Assembly (NCBI RefSeq): GCF_028681615.1
Contig: NZ_JAQUHV010000005.1
Span: 62,001 to 126,000, forward strand
Length of the DNA: 64,000 nt
Source: Sulfuricurvum sp.
GTDB taxonomy: Bacteria; Campylobacterota; Campylobacteria; Campylobacterales; Sulfurimonadaceae
Direction of reading: 5' to 3'
A program made the position numbers and the translations under genes. Each line of letters opens with the position of its first letter. Position 1 is the stretch's first letter. Positions 8,389 through 16,125 of this stretch are shown here, in pieces. A model generated the notes under the pieces. That model was not told the DNA's origin and searched no databases. It worked only from the letters and a program-made list of their open reading frames with translations.

Positions 8389-10082
8389 CATTTCTCCTTG
8401 TACTCTAACATCATATTAAACAGCGATCCGCCAGCCGGAACCATCGGCAATACATTCTCAAATCGATTAACGGCAACATCGATAATCGCAACAACATTTT
8501 TCTCAATAGCATCTTTGAGTGCTGCATCGAATTCTTCTTTGGTCGTTACACGGTAACCGACTCCGCCGAATGCTTCTGCGAGTTTGATAAAATCAGGCTG
8601 CATTGACAAATCGGTTTGCGAGTGGCGCTTGTCATAAAAAAGTGTTTGCCACTGACGCACCATTCCCAAAAAGTTATTGTTCAAAATAACATTGATGACC
8701 GGAAGCTTGAATTCTACTGCCGTCATCAATTCCTGAATATTCATCAAAATAGAGCCATCACCGGTAATGTTGATACTGACGCGTTCCATGTCGGCCCGTT
8801 TAACACCGAGTGCTGCTGGGAATCCGAATCCCATTGTCCCAAGTCCGCCGGAGCTGACCCATTGACGCGGACGGGTGAAAGGATAAAATTGTGCCGTCCA
8901 CATTTGGTGCTGTCCGACGTCTGTTGAAATATTGGCACTGTCTCCCAACAGCTGTCCGATACGTTCAACAACCCATTGAGGTTTAAGACGATCGCCCTCT
9001 TCTTTATACGAGAGAGGATGAAGCTTATTAAAATTGGCAATAGTATTGTGCCATGCACCATATCGAAGAGGATCAATCTGCTCTTTTGCTAACGGAATCA
9101 TCTGTTCAACGACATTTTTAACATCGCCGACAATCGGATAATGGGCATGTACTAATTTCGAAACACTTGCAGGATCGATGTCGACATGGATGATCTGCGC
9201 ATTTTTTGCAAATTCCGAAAGCTTTCCGGTAACACGATCATCAAAACGGGCACCTAAAGCAATAACCATATCGGTTTCAGACATCGCCATATTTGCCGCA
9301 TACGATCCGTGCATCCCTAACATTGAAATCAACAACGGGTCGTCATGTCGCAACGTTCCACGTGCCATAAAGGTTTCAACCGCTGGAATTTGCGTCATTT
9401 TTGAAAACTCGCGAACCAGTTCGGCGGCATTTGAATTAATAACACCACCACCAAGGTAAAGCAATGGACGTTTTGAACCTGCAATAGCCTCAATAGCTTT
9501 TTTGATTTGTCGGGTGTTTCCCTTAGTCGTCGGTTTATACGTTTCCAAATCGACTTCTTTGGAATAATCGAATGTTGCGATTTGTGCCGTTACATCTTTT
9601 GGAATATCGACATGAACCGGGCCCGGACGGCCGGTACGTGCAATATAAAATGCCTCTTTGAGAATACGCGGCAAATCGGCAGCGTCGGTTACCAAATAGT
9701 TGTGTTTTGTACACGGTCGGCTGATACCGACTGCATCGATCTCTTGAAACGCATCCGTCCCGATCAATGACATAGGGACTTGTCCGCTGATAAGAACCAA
9801 GGGGATTGAGTCCATATAGGCATCCGCCAAACCGGTTACACCGTTTGTAAATCCTGGTCCTGAAGTGATCATCGCAACTCCAACTTTACCGGAAGCCTTT
9901 GCGTATCCTTCTGCTGCATGTACCGCAGCTTGTTCATGACGGGTCAAAATATGCTGAAATGAGCGTTGTTTGTAAATCTCATCATAGACGTTCATGATCG
10001 CCCCACCTGGGTAGCCGAATACGACTTCGACTTCCTCGGCGATGAGTGCTTCGATAACCATCTGTGCACCGCTGATTTGCAT
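8388..10082 (-). CDS. ilvB: Acetolactate synthase large catalytic subunit
   Basis: The 564-residue TPP- and FAD-dependent enzyme condenses two pyruvates (or pyruvate with 2-oxobutyrate) at the start of valine, leucine and isoleucine synthesis. The TPP-activating glutamate is E50 (T-R-H-E-Q-A-A). The FAD-binding middle domain and the C-terminal TPP motif G-D-G-S...N-N-N are all present. It heads the operon ilvB-ilvH-lpxD-transglycosylase, with a TATAAT at 10136-10141 and AAGGAG before the ATG. No leader peptide or T-box is visible in the short upstream region. Confidence 0.96.
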   Translation of the reverse strand: MQISGAQMVIEALIAEEVEVVFGYPGGAIMNVYDEIYKQRSFQHILTRHEQAAVHAAEGYAKASGKVGVAMITSGPGFTNGVTGLADAYMDSIPLVLISGQVPMSLIGTDAFQEIDAVGISRPCTKHNYLVTDAADLPRILKEAFYIARTGRPGPVHVDIPKDVTAQIATFDYSKEVDLETYKPTTKGNTRQIKKAIEAIAGSKRPLLYLGGGVINSNAAELVREFSKMTQIPAVETFMARGTLRHDDPLLISMLGMHGSYAANMAMSETDMVIALGARFDDRVTGKLSEFAKNAQIIHVDIDPASVSKLVHAHYPIVGDVKNVVEQMIPLAKEQIDPLRYGAWHNTIANFNKLHPLSYKEEGDRLKPQWVVERIGQLLGDSANISTDVGQHQMWTAQFYPFTRPRQWVSSGGLGTMGFGFPAALGVKRADMERVSINITGDGSILMNIQELMTAVEFKLPVINVILNNNFLGMVRQWQTLFYDKRHSQTDLSMQPDFIKLAEAFGGVGYRVTTKEEFDAALKDAIEKNVVAIIDVAVNRFENVLPMVPAGGSLFNMMLEYKEK

Positions 10083-10135
10083 GTCGTCTCCTTATACGAT
10101 AAAAATATGGGAATATAACTGAAAAAAATTAGGAA

Positions 10136-10141
10136 ATTATA
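10136..10141 (-). promoter_or_regulatory. -10 box upstream of ilvB
   Basis: TATAAT on the minus strand gives an expected leader of about 47 nt before the ilvB ATG. The surrounding DNA is AT-rich and no convincing -35 is visible. Confidence 0.5.
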
Positions 10142-10195
10142 AAAGAAAGAAGCTATAAATTACGTTAAAAGAGCACAATATAGGGGAGACACCCC

Positions 10196-11464
10196 TTAGA
10201 GGAGTTCCAATTTGTATAAAAATAGACGCTCTTTGTAGGAAGGGATATCCAGTTCTTGACGATATTTGGCAATAACACGCCGAACCATCTTGACCCCGAA
10301 ACGATCTTCAATCATTTCATGAAGCGTTTTGTCACTGAACGGGTCATCTTTATTTTCACTCGCTACGAGACGTTTAAGGAAATGTTTGATCTCCGATGTC
10401 GATACTTCTCCGATCGAGTTAGAGAAGAAGTCTTTAAATGCGTACAAGCCACGCTCGGTTTGGATGTATTTATCGGCAATTGCACGGGAAATGGTCGACT
10501 CATTAAAGCCCAACTCATCCGCAACATCTTGTAAACGAAGCGGTTTGAGTTCTCCTCCCATAAAAAAACTGTACTGTTTTTCAATAAGGACCAAGGCTAC
10601 GTTATACAGTGTCGCTTTACGCAAATCAAGGAGCTTTACCAGTTCACGTGCCTCTTTGAATTTTTGTCTTGCAAAGTTATCGTATTTATCAATCATATTG
10701 ACTTGTAGATCGGGATAAAATGCATGATTGATTCGAATGTTTAACTCCGATCCTGCAAATTCGACAAACAAATCCGGTGTGATTTGAGATTCGGGTTCCA
10801 TATACTCTAACGCCGGAGGATTTTTAAGGTGTTGCAATACATGTTTTGCATCATGAAGACGCGGATGGTTGATGAATTTTTCCATTTTATCAAACTGTAA
10901 AATCATCGCACCGAGTAAAATACTCAGTTCATCATCAAGGTCATGATCGCTGAGCTGAAATAAAAAGGATTCCTTATAATCAACAGCACCCACTCCTGAA
11001 GGCTCCAAATGAGCAAACCGCTGACGCACGCGTTCTACCGTGTGAGCATCCGTATCGCATTGCTCAGCTACTTCTTCGACACTGCCCTCAAAGTACCCTT
11101 CATCATTGATGTAATAGATGATTTGACGGGCAATCTTTTGGGAAATCGGGGTCGGAAACAACGGTGCCACAATTTGTTCATCAAGTTTTTCATATAAAGA
11201 GGTGGAAGAGATACTGAGCCATTCGATTTGTTCGCTTGAAGAATTCGAGACATAATTTTGAAACGCACCGTATGCCGCCGTTCCGCCGGATTGTGAGTTA
11301 GACTCTTCAAAACCGGATTTTACTTCTAAACACGGATTTTCATTGGTAATAACCTGCAAATGCTTTTCGAGATCATTTAGTGAACATTGCAAAAGAGGCA
11401 GCCATGTCTGCATCGACAATCTGGGAAGTTGCTTTTGTTTGTAAGATAAAGTTGTTTGCATCAT
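10196..11464 (-). CDS. rpoN: RNA polymerase sigma-54 factor
   Basis: The 422-residue protein has the sigma-54 plan. A glutamine/leucine-rich activator-interacting region lies at about 1-45, the core-binding domain at about 100-290, a helix-turn-helix near 320-345 (E-L-G-F-N-E-S-T-I-S-R-A), and the C-terminal RpoN box around 396-405 (V-R-R-V-I-A-K-Y-R). The first arginine replaces the more usual A-R-R, a mild variation. It directs RNA polymerase to -24/-12 promoters. In this phylum its targets include late flagellar genes, and here plausibly the neighbouring nif genes. It lies 130 bp downstream of the nif-cluster ferredoxin and behind a terminator. Confidence 0.95.
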   Translation of the reverse strand: MMQTTLSYKQKQLPRLSMQTWLPLLQCSLNDLEKHLQVITNENPCLEVKSGFEESNSQSGGTAAYGAFQNYVSNSSSEQIEWLSISSTSLYEKLDEQIVAPLFPTPISQKIARQIIYYINDEGYFEGSVEEVAEQCDTDAHTVERVRQRFAHLEPSGVGAVDYKESFLFQLSDHDLDDELSILLGAMILQFDKMEKFINHPRLHDAKHVLQHLKNPPALEYMEPESQITPDLFVEFAGSELNIRINHAFYPDLQVNMIDKYDNFARQKFKEARELVKLLDLRKATLYNVALVLIEKQYSFFMGGELKPLRLQDVADELGFNESTISRAIADKYIQTERGLYAFKDFFSNSIGEVSTSEIKHFLKRLVASENKDDPFSDKTLHEMIEDRFGVKMVRRVIAKYRQELDIPSYKERLFLYKLELL

Positions 11465-11487
11465 AAGCCACCTAAAAAATATACATT

Positions 11488-11493
11488 ATTATA
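11488..11493 (-). promoter_or_regulatory. -10 box upstream of rpoN
   Basis: TATAAT on the minus strand lies 24 nt before the rpoN ATG at 11464, in a T-rich stretch. Together with the terminator at 11550-11584, it suggests rpoN is transcribed separately from the nif cluster by the housekeeping polymerase. Confidence 0.55.
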
Positions 11494-11549
11494 AAAAATG
11501 CATATTGTGTTCTTGCAAAATTATAGGCTTATTTTAGGCAGTAGTGTGA

Positions 11550-11584
11550 TTAAAAAAGAGGCAACCCAGCAAAAGCTGAGTTGT
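11550..11584 (-). terminator. Rho-independent terminator after the nif-cluster ferredoxins
   Basis: On the minus strand a 9-bp stem (CAACTCAGC/GCTGGGTTG, one G-T pair) with a TTTT loop is followed by CCTCTTTTTT. It begins 10 nt after the stop of the last ferredoxin and separates the cluster from rpoN. Confidence 0.8.
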
Positions 11585-11593
11585 AAGATGGGC

Positions 11594-11884
11594 TTAGTAT
11601 TTTATACGTACCAATCCGTTTGGTGCGACGACTTTCATTTGACATGCAAGACGGGCTTTAGGGCTGGTTTCACCAACTGTTTTAAGAACCGCTTTCTCTT
11701 TTTCGTTGATTTCACTCATGTATTCCATACCTGATTCAATCATTACGACACATGTACCGCATTCACCGTCACGGCATCCGAATGGAAGTGCACTTCCTGA
11801 AGCCTCTACGATGTCTTGGATCGTTTTGCCCGGGTGGACATTGATCGCCAAAAAGTCATTCATAATTTCTACACGTGTTGTCAT
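11594..11884 (-). CDS. [2Fe-2S] ferredoxin of the nif cluster
   Basis: The 96-residue plant-type ferredoxin has cluster ligands C37, C42, C45 (C-R-D-G-E-C-G-T-C) and C81 (R-L-A-C-Q). The segment between the third and fourth ligand contains the helix S-E-I-N-E-K-E-K-A-V-L, as in ferredoxins linked to nitrogen-fixation loci. It could donate electrons for cofactor assembly or to nitrogenase. It is the last gene of the nif cluster, 70 bp after a second ferredoxin with an intervening hairpin, and is followed by a clear terminator. Its exact partner cannot be told. Confidence 0.88.
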   Translation of the reverse strand: MTTRVEIMNDFLAINVHPGKTIQDIVEASGSALPFGCRDGECGTCVVMIESGMEYMSEINEKEKAVLKTVGETSPKARLACQMKVVAPNGLVRIKY

Positions 11885-11917
11885 CCCAACTCCTTGTATA
11901 TTATATTTTTTTTATCA

Positions 11918-11940
11918 CTTCATGAGTAAAACTCATGAAG
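11918..11940. other. Intercistronic hairpin between the two ferredoxins
   Basis: Perfect 9-bp arms CTTCATGAG/CTCATGAAG enclose a 5-nt loop. On the minus strand the stem is followed by an A-rich, not T-rich, stretch, so it is not a standard terminator. It may protect the upstream mRNA end or be a processing site that sets different levels of the two ferredoxins. Confidence 0.55.
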
Positions 11941-11954
11941 CCACCACGAATCGG

Positions 11955-12338
11955 TTATTTATATGGCTTAACCAATATAGAAGAATTTTTGATCGCACAT
12001 TGGCAAGCTAAACGTACCGGAGTAGGACGATTATATTGTTGAGCGATTTCAGCTTCTTTTTTATTGATAGCACCCATTTGCATCAATGTTTCAAGCTCTT
12101 TATCATCCATATAAACAGCTTGTCCTTTAGATGAATAGTCTTCAGTCGTTGAATCCATTTTTTCATCATTAGAAATTTCTTCAACGCGTACTGCACAGCT
12201 AGCACACATTCCGTCTGTACAATCAGAAGGAATGGTAATACCGTTACTTTGTGCAACACGTAATAGTACGTCGCCGGTTTTAGCAAAAACACGCTTATCC
12301 TGCTTTTCACCAAAGCCGCAAAAAATCACACTGACCAT
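11955..12338 (-). CDS. [2Fe-2S] ferredoxin, FeSII (Shethna)-like
   Basis: The 127-residue ferredoxin has ligands C40, C45, C48 (C-T-D-G-M-C-A-S-C) and C112 (R-L-A-C-Q-C). A long insertion (about 60-105) lies between the third and fourth cysteines. Its helical pattern, followed by R-P-T-P-V-R-L-A-C-Q, resembles my recollection of the Azotobacter FeSII protein that shields nitrogenase from oxygen. The start at 12338 is chosen because AGGAGG lies 6 nt upstream. An ATG five codons earlier would place this Shine-Dalgarno sequence inside the gene. It sits directly downstream of nifZ. Extra cysteines are C7 and C114. Confidence 0.85.
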   Translation of the reverse strand: MVSVIFCGFGEKQDKRVFAKTGDVLLRVAQSNGITIPSDCTDGMCASCAVRVEEISNDEKMDSTTEDYSSKGQAVYMDDKELETLMQMGAINKKEAEIAQQYNRPTPVRLACQCAIKNSSILVKPYK

Positions 12339-12420
12339 CTTGAACCTCCTCATAATTCCCGCACGATATACTCATGACTTTACATCAAATGCGGTATGCA
12401 CAAATCTCAAAAAGGGTAGA

Positions 12421-12927
12421 TTATTCCTCCTCTTCTTGAGATTGCGCTGCTTTTTCAGCGGCTCTCTTGGCCCGATGTTCTTTGAGCCATTTCAACTCTT
12501 CGGCGACTTCATCGTATCCGTCTTCTTCAACGGCACTTTCCAGCTCCGCTTCTCGGCATCCGAATGTCATCCCCTCTTCGATAAAATTCACTTCGTAAAC
12601 ACGTATTGTCTGTAAAAAATCGCCAATTTTGCGAACATACCCTTCTGCTCCGGCGTCAACAAGAACGTCACCAACTCTCGCATGCGGGTATGTTCCGTCA
12701 TTCCGGATTGCTTTCACAAGACGTACTCTTTGTCCCACACGGAAAACCGATAGGATTTCGTCTTTTGTCGACATCTTGTAGAGATTCGTTTTACGTGCTT
12801 CATTATTGATCGGCATTGATTCGCTATCATGCTCAAATGCCTCTAAATCGGCTTGTGCCGAATCGGCTGTTTTTTCTAAAAAATCAGAAGCTGATGGTTG
12901 GTTGGCTTGTGCAGGCGTGGACTCCAT
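12421..12927 (-). CDS. nifZ: NifZ-domain nitrogen fixation protein
   Basis: NifZ assists maturation of the nitrogenase MoFe protein (P-cluster formation in the second half). The NifZ domain spans about 60-130, recognisable by R-N-D-G-T-Y-P, G-D-V-L-V, G-x-V-G/Y-V-R and the G-C-R-E-x-E-L ending. Upstream is an unusual acidic, low-complexity extension of about 50 residues; the tail is charged as well. The start at 12927 has GAGGAGGT five bases upstream and lies inside the end of nifW, giving a 44-bp overlap. A shorter start at M52 would give a more typical NifZ length but lacks such a ribosome site. Confidence 0.85.
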   Translation of the reverse strand: MESTPAQANQPSASDFLEKTADSAQADLEAFEHDSESMPINNEARKTNLYKMSTKDEILSVFRVGQRVRLVKAIRNDGTYPHARVGDVLVDAGAEGYVRKIGDFLQTIRVYEVNFIEEGMTFGCREAELESAVEEDGYDEVAEELKWLKEHRAKRAAEKAAQSQEEEE

Positions 12928-13258
12928 GACTGACCTCCTCTACATCATTACAGCTACTTGATGTCGAACATGTTCCACAAGCACTAGGTTTATCAAACAT
13001 TGCCCAAACATCGGCTGCTGATGGGCTATAGCCGTTTTCAAAGTTTTTATACACAGTAATGAGAGCAAATTTATAGAACTCTAGCAATTTTTCATCGCTT
13101 CCCATATCATGACCTTTGGATTTATCAACCAGCTCACCAAATTTTTTCATGATATGAAAACGCTTTGCGTTCACAAGACGCTCATCGTATTCCAAATCGA
13201 AAAAATCAAAGAAATCTTCGGTATCGGTAATTTTTTGAAATTCGGCTAATGTTCCCAT
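12884..13258 (-). CDS. nifW: NifW-like nitrogenase-stabilising protein
   Basis: The 124-residue protein's first ~95 residues fit NifW: L-A-E-F-Q-K-I-x-D-x-E-D-F-F-D-F-F, then a R-x-H-I-M-K-K-F-G helix and a Y-K-x-A-L-x-x-V-Y-K-x-F segment. NifW helps protect or mature the MoFe protein. The C-terminal tail has a C-G-T-C-x5-C cluster (near 95-105) that ordinary NifW lacks as far as I recall. Part of this tail is encoded in the overlap with nifZ. The gene lies between the flavodoxin and nifZ on the same transcript. Confidence 0.82.
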   Translation of the reverse strand: MGTLAEFQKITDTEDFFDFFDLEYDERLVNAKRFHIMKKFGELVDKSKGHDMGSDEKLLEFYKFALITVYKNFENGYSPSAADVWAMFDKPSACGTCSTSSSCNDVEEVSHGVHACTSQPTISF

Positions 13259-13296
13259 CGTATGCTCCTTGTTTTACTCGTTATGCAATTTTGACT

Positions 13297-13812
13297 CTAG
13301 AGCCCTATTTCGCTTTTTAGTTGGCTTGCCCACTCTTTGACACGGTCTTCGGTCAAATCTTCCTGATTGACATCATCAATCCCTAATCCGCAAAATTTAC
13401 CGTCACGTTCAGCTAACGAATATTCATAATCGTATCCGCTTGTCGAAGTGAATCCGTATGCACTTGCACCGAGAGAGGTAAATAAATCATGCATTTTTCC
13501 AAGAGCACTTAAAAAGTGTTCTCCATGCGTTTTTTGATCCCCTGCACCGAAAAAGGCTACTTTTTTCCCTTCCAAATCAGGACGGTCGTTCGTAAGTTCA
13601 TATAGAGGATCAACCCAGTCACGTTGAGGATCACCTTGACCCCATGTAGATGAACCGAGCAATAGAACATCATAGTCTTCAAATTGCTCTATACCATCAA
13701 AATCTTCTTCCATATCGATAAGTTCAGCACCTTTAAACTCATCTGCAAGAAGTTCTGCCGCACCCCGTGTGACACCGCTACTGCTACCAAAGAAAATACC
13801 GATTTTTGCCAT
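13297..13812 (-). CDS. nifF: Long-chain flavodoxin, nif-type
   Basis: The 171-residue FMN protein has the flavodoxin phosphate loop at 8-14 (G-S-S-S-G-V-T), the W-G-Q-G-D-P-Q-R-D-W loop near 58-67 and the G-A-G-D-Q loop near 90. The ~20-residue insertion of long-chain flavodoxins is also present. It carries electrons, probably from the NifJ-type pyruvate oxidoreductase to nitrogenase reductase. It sits within the nif cluster, 2 bp after the NifX-associated gene, which supports the NifF assignment over a housekeeping flavodoxin. Confidence 0.88.
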   Translation of the reverse strand: MAKIGIFFGSSSGVTRGAAELLADEFKGAELIDMEEDFDGIEQFEDYDVLLLGSSTWGQGDPQRDWVDPLYELTNDRPDLEGKKVAFFGAGDQKTHGEHFLSALGKMHDLFTSLGASAYGFTSTSGYDYEYSLAERDGKFCGLGIDDVNQEDLTEDRVKEWASQLKSEIGL

Positions 13813-13814
13813 TG

Positions 13815-14270
13815 TTACCCCTCCTGTTTAATACAAGGTTTATATTGTGTGTAAATTTCGATTGCGCTTTGCAAACTTTTGTCGCCATCTTCAAATAATG
13901 CTTCCAAAGTACGGAAACTAAAGCGATGAGCATCTTTGAAATACTTATTTACGATACAGATACGATCTGCGATGACGGCACAGCGTCCGAAGCCTTCATG
14001 ACTCATTTCCATGATGACATTGCAGACGACACCCGTTTTACGTTCAAACGAAAGTGCAATTGCTTTGTAAATCATTTTGATGTCATTAATCATCATTTCA
14101 TCGATGTCAGCGATCAAAGGAACTGCTTTTAATTCCTCTTTTGTTTTGACATATTTTTTTACCAATAACTCTTCATCACTGATACGTGCCCAGTTTCCGA
14201 ATTGATCGAGTGCACGAATTTGTCGTACAATCTCCATTCCAAATTCACTCAATTGTTTTTCTGCGTCCAT
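13815..14270 (-). CDS. NifX-associated nitrogen fixation protein (DUF269)
   Basis: The protein of about 151 residues belongs to the DUF269 family, commonly encoded right after nifX. Recognisable features are the N-terminal L-x-E-F-G-M-E-I-V-R-Q-I-R-A-L-D helix, the charged middle, and the C-terminal G-F-G-R-x-x-V-I...R...F-R-F segment with Y-K-P at the end. Its biochemical role is not settled; it is linked to FeMo-cofactor assembly by gene position. The start at 14270 has AGAAGGAG upstream and follows the nifX TAA by one base. An upstream in-frame extension to 14360 would overlap nifX heavily and is unlikely. Confidence 0.88.
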   Translation of the reverse strand: MDAEKQLSEFGMEIVRQIRALDQFGNWARISDEELLVKKYVKTKEELKAVPLIADIDEMMINDIKMIYKAIALSFERKTGVVCNVIMEMSHEGFGRCAVIADRICIVNKYFKDAHRFSFRTLEALFEDGDKSLQSAIEIYTQYKPCIKQEG

Positions 14271-14271
14271 C

Positions 14272-14724
14272 TTATTCTCCTTCTGCCCATCTGTCTTGTC
14301 GTACATCGTGTTCGGTCTGCATTTGAATGATATTTTTAATCCATGGCGGAGGATTCCCATTAATCATTTGCACTAAAGTTTTCAAAACATCTTCGATCAA
14401 TGTCGGCTCATTCACTTTCATCGGGTGGATACCCGCTCGGATCACTTTTGCCGCTGCCGTACCGCCGATACTCTCACAATACATGATATTTATACCTTTG
14501 AGGGCACGAACACGAAAATCCGTTTTATCATCATCTTCAAGTTCAGCTGTGTCCGTTTTAATCACCTCGGAGAGGGAAAAACCGTCTTTAGAGACATTGT
14601 AAACAACAAACTCTCTCGCTCCGCCGAAGTGAGCATTGATCTCTTCCATATCTTTGGTCGCGAAAGCGACTTTCATCGCATTATCCATGGTTCCATTCCC
14701 CTCTATTGTGATTTTAGTGTTCAT
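14272..14724 (-). CDS. nifX: Nitrogenase cofactor carrier NifX
   Basis: The 150-residue dinitrogenase iron-molybdenum cofactor-binding family protein has V-A-F-A-T-x-D near residue 20 and H-F-G-G-A-R-E-F at about 32-39. Conserved Y-C-E-S-I-G-G-T-A-A-A-K-V-I and G-I-H-P-x-K elements follow. NifX carries NifB-co or VK-cluster during FeMo-cofactor synthesis. Its start overlaps the end of nifN by 11 bp. An internal ATG at M13, preceded by GAGGGGA, is an alternative start. It is followed immediately by its DUF269 partner. Confidence 0.92.
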   Translation of the reverse strand: MNTKITIEGNGTMDNAMKVAFATKDMEEINAHFGGAREFVVYNVSKDGFSLSEVIKTDTAELEDDDKTDFRVRALKGINIMYCESIGGTAAAKVIRAGIHPMKVNEPTLIEDVLKTLVQMINGNPPPWIKNIIQMQTEHDVRQDRWAEGE

Positions 14725-16012
14725 GTTTGACCTTTCTCAATGAATTTGCTATCTCAAATAAAAAATAGGTACTGCCTTCGTACAACTGATCGCTTTTAAG
14801 CTGATTCCCCAACTCTTCATAATTTGGGAATCCGCGTAGAACGAGTGCCGTATTGTGATATGTATGCAAGATTCGTTCTGCATGAAAATTACTGATGACC
14901 ATATCCGCAGAATCGAAAAAAGTTCGGGCATCTTCCAGGTCTCCGACAAACACTTTTTCCGCTTCAATAGTGTGTAAAGCATCACTAAATGTCGTGGATA
15001 TAGCAGCATCGATAGTTCCGCCGACACTTCGGAGCAATGCACAGATTCCGACCAGCATATCCGGCTCACCGGTTACGACAAAATGGGAGGTCCCGATGAG
15101 AAAATGTGAATCCAGCATCGCATCCTGAAGACGTGCACGCCATCGTTTCATCAATGGTTTAGGGTCTGTATGTCGTACTTTCATCAGGGCCGCTACAAAA
15201 TTGTCGCACCCGTCTAACCCCATTAAATGATCAAAATGAAGATGCTCAATTGCAGGGTTCTTTTTTTGTAAAGCCTGAGCCGATTTTTTCATCGATGCGC
15301 CGATACTGATTACGATAGAGGATGTTGCCAAATCTCGAATTTGATCAACTGTGATCCCGCCATTGGCCAATTTCCCCTGCCCTGCTTCCCAATATCCGTC
15401 CAATGAGGTAGAAAGATCAGGAAGAGCATAGGTCTCAAATCCGAAATCCTCACACAAACATTTGATCTTCTCAACCTCGATCGGCTGCATACTCAAATGC
15501 GGTAGAAAGACTAGTTTGTTCGTTTTCACTTCGGTAGCTGCAACGGTAAGCTGTTCGATCATAGCAGTAACGGTAAGCGCCCAGCCGCTCTCCATCCCCC
15601 CTTCATAATCGGGAGTATTGACGTATACGTAAGGGATTTCGATATGCATCCCTACTCCGCGTACGTCATCGCCTTTGGTCTCTGTCAGTCCCGTCGTATG
15701 TAACCCGATCATAGAGGGCTTGAGCGTTTTCTCTTTGTTTTGGATGTTTTCAATCGCCATCAAAATAGAATAATCACCGCCGTCGAGTACGGCTGTGATA
15801 TCACTGACCGATGTGTTGTTAATCGCAATCGGTTCATTGAAATGACGTGTAAAAAATACTTTAGTATACGATGCACACCCTTGGGCACTGTGCATCAGAG
15901 GCATACAATCTTTTACCCCCAGATACGCGAGGGTCGCACCCATCGGTTGCGAGTGCTTGATCGGATTGACTTGAAGAGGTTTATGTTCATGACGAGAGAG
16001 GGAAAATTCCAT
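14714..16012 (-). CDS. nifN: Nitrogenase cofactor biosynthesis protein NifN
   Basis: NifN pairs with NifE in the NifEN scaffold, where the FeMo-cofactor precursor matures. The 432-residue protein has the NifK-like start (N-P-x-K-H-S-Q-P-M-G-A-x-L-A-x-L-G), C36 and a C-A-S-Y motif (H-S-A-Q-G-C-A-S-Y-T), and the D-x-x-A-V-L-D-G-G-D region near 72. AAGGAG lies 6 nt before the ATG. A sigma-54-like site at 16038-16053 would give a leader of about 15 nt. nifE is not directly upstream: a plus-strand mdaB gene separates the two. Confidence 0.95.
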   Translation of the reverse strand: MEFSLSRHEHKPLQVNPIKHSQPMGATLAYLGVKDCMPLMHSAQGCASYTKVFFTRHFNEPIAINNTSVSDITAVLDGGDYSILMAIENIQNKEKTLKPSMIGLHTTGLTETKGDDVRGVGMHIEIPYVYVNTPDYEGGMESGWALTVTAMIEQLTVAATEVKTNKLVFLPHLSMQPIEVEKIKCLCEDFGFETYALPDLSTSLDGYWEAGQGKLANGGITVDQIRDLATSSIVISIGASMKKSAQALQKKNPAIEHLHFDHLMGLDGCDNFVAALMKVRHTDPKPLMKRWRARLQDAMLDSHFLIGTSHFVVTGEPDMLVGICALLRSVGGTIDAAISTTFSDALHTIEAEKVFVGDLEDARTFFDSADMVISNFHAERILHTYHNTALVLRGFPNYEELGNQLKSDQLYEGSTYFLFEIANSLRKVKHEH

Positions 16013-16037
16013 GACAACTCCTTGTTAAAAGGAGTAT

Positions 16038-16053
16038 TGCAAGAAGTGTGCGA
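16038..16053 (-). promoter_or_regulatory. Sigma-54-like promoter upstream of nifN
   Basis: TCGCACACTTCTTGCA compares with the consensus TGGCAC-N5-TTGCA: the -12 GC and spacing are exact, and only one base of the -24 half differs (TCG for TGG). The predicted start near 16027 just clears the nifN ribosome site. The mismatch falls in the important GG, so the assignment is tentative. Confidence 0.4.
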
Positions 16054-16072
16054 GAAGACCCCTGATTTTATT

Positions 16073-16087
16073 TACTCTATCAGAGTA
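16073..16087. promoter_or_regulatory. 15-bp palindrome at the mdaB promoter
   Basis: TACTCT-ATC-AGAGTA has 6-bp arms and overlaps a -10-like TACAAT at 16086-16091, about 35 nt before the mdaB ATG. TACT...AGTA half-sites resemble operators of HxlR/YodB-type redox regulators, which often control quinone reductases. That parallel is an inference from known families. Confidence 0.45.
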
Positions 16088-16125
16088 CAATCCCATCATA
16101 AACTACTATCTGAGGGAGAATCATC

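Noticed and set aside
10180-10200. Hairpin AGGGG/CCCCT at the rpoN stop as terminator
   Set aside because: The stem has only five pairs, includes the stop codon and is not followed by a clear T run, so it was not listed as a feature.
11918-11940. Hairpin as a rho-independent terminator
   Set aside because: The T-rich side lies before the stem in the direction of nif transcription, so it was classed as an intercistronic structure instead.
14271-14360. Longer start for the NifX-associated protein
   Set aside because: It lies entirely in the nifX coding region in another frame, and AGAAGGAG marks the start at 14270.
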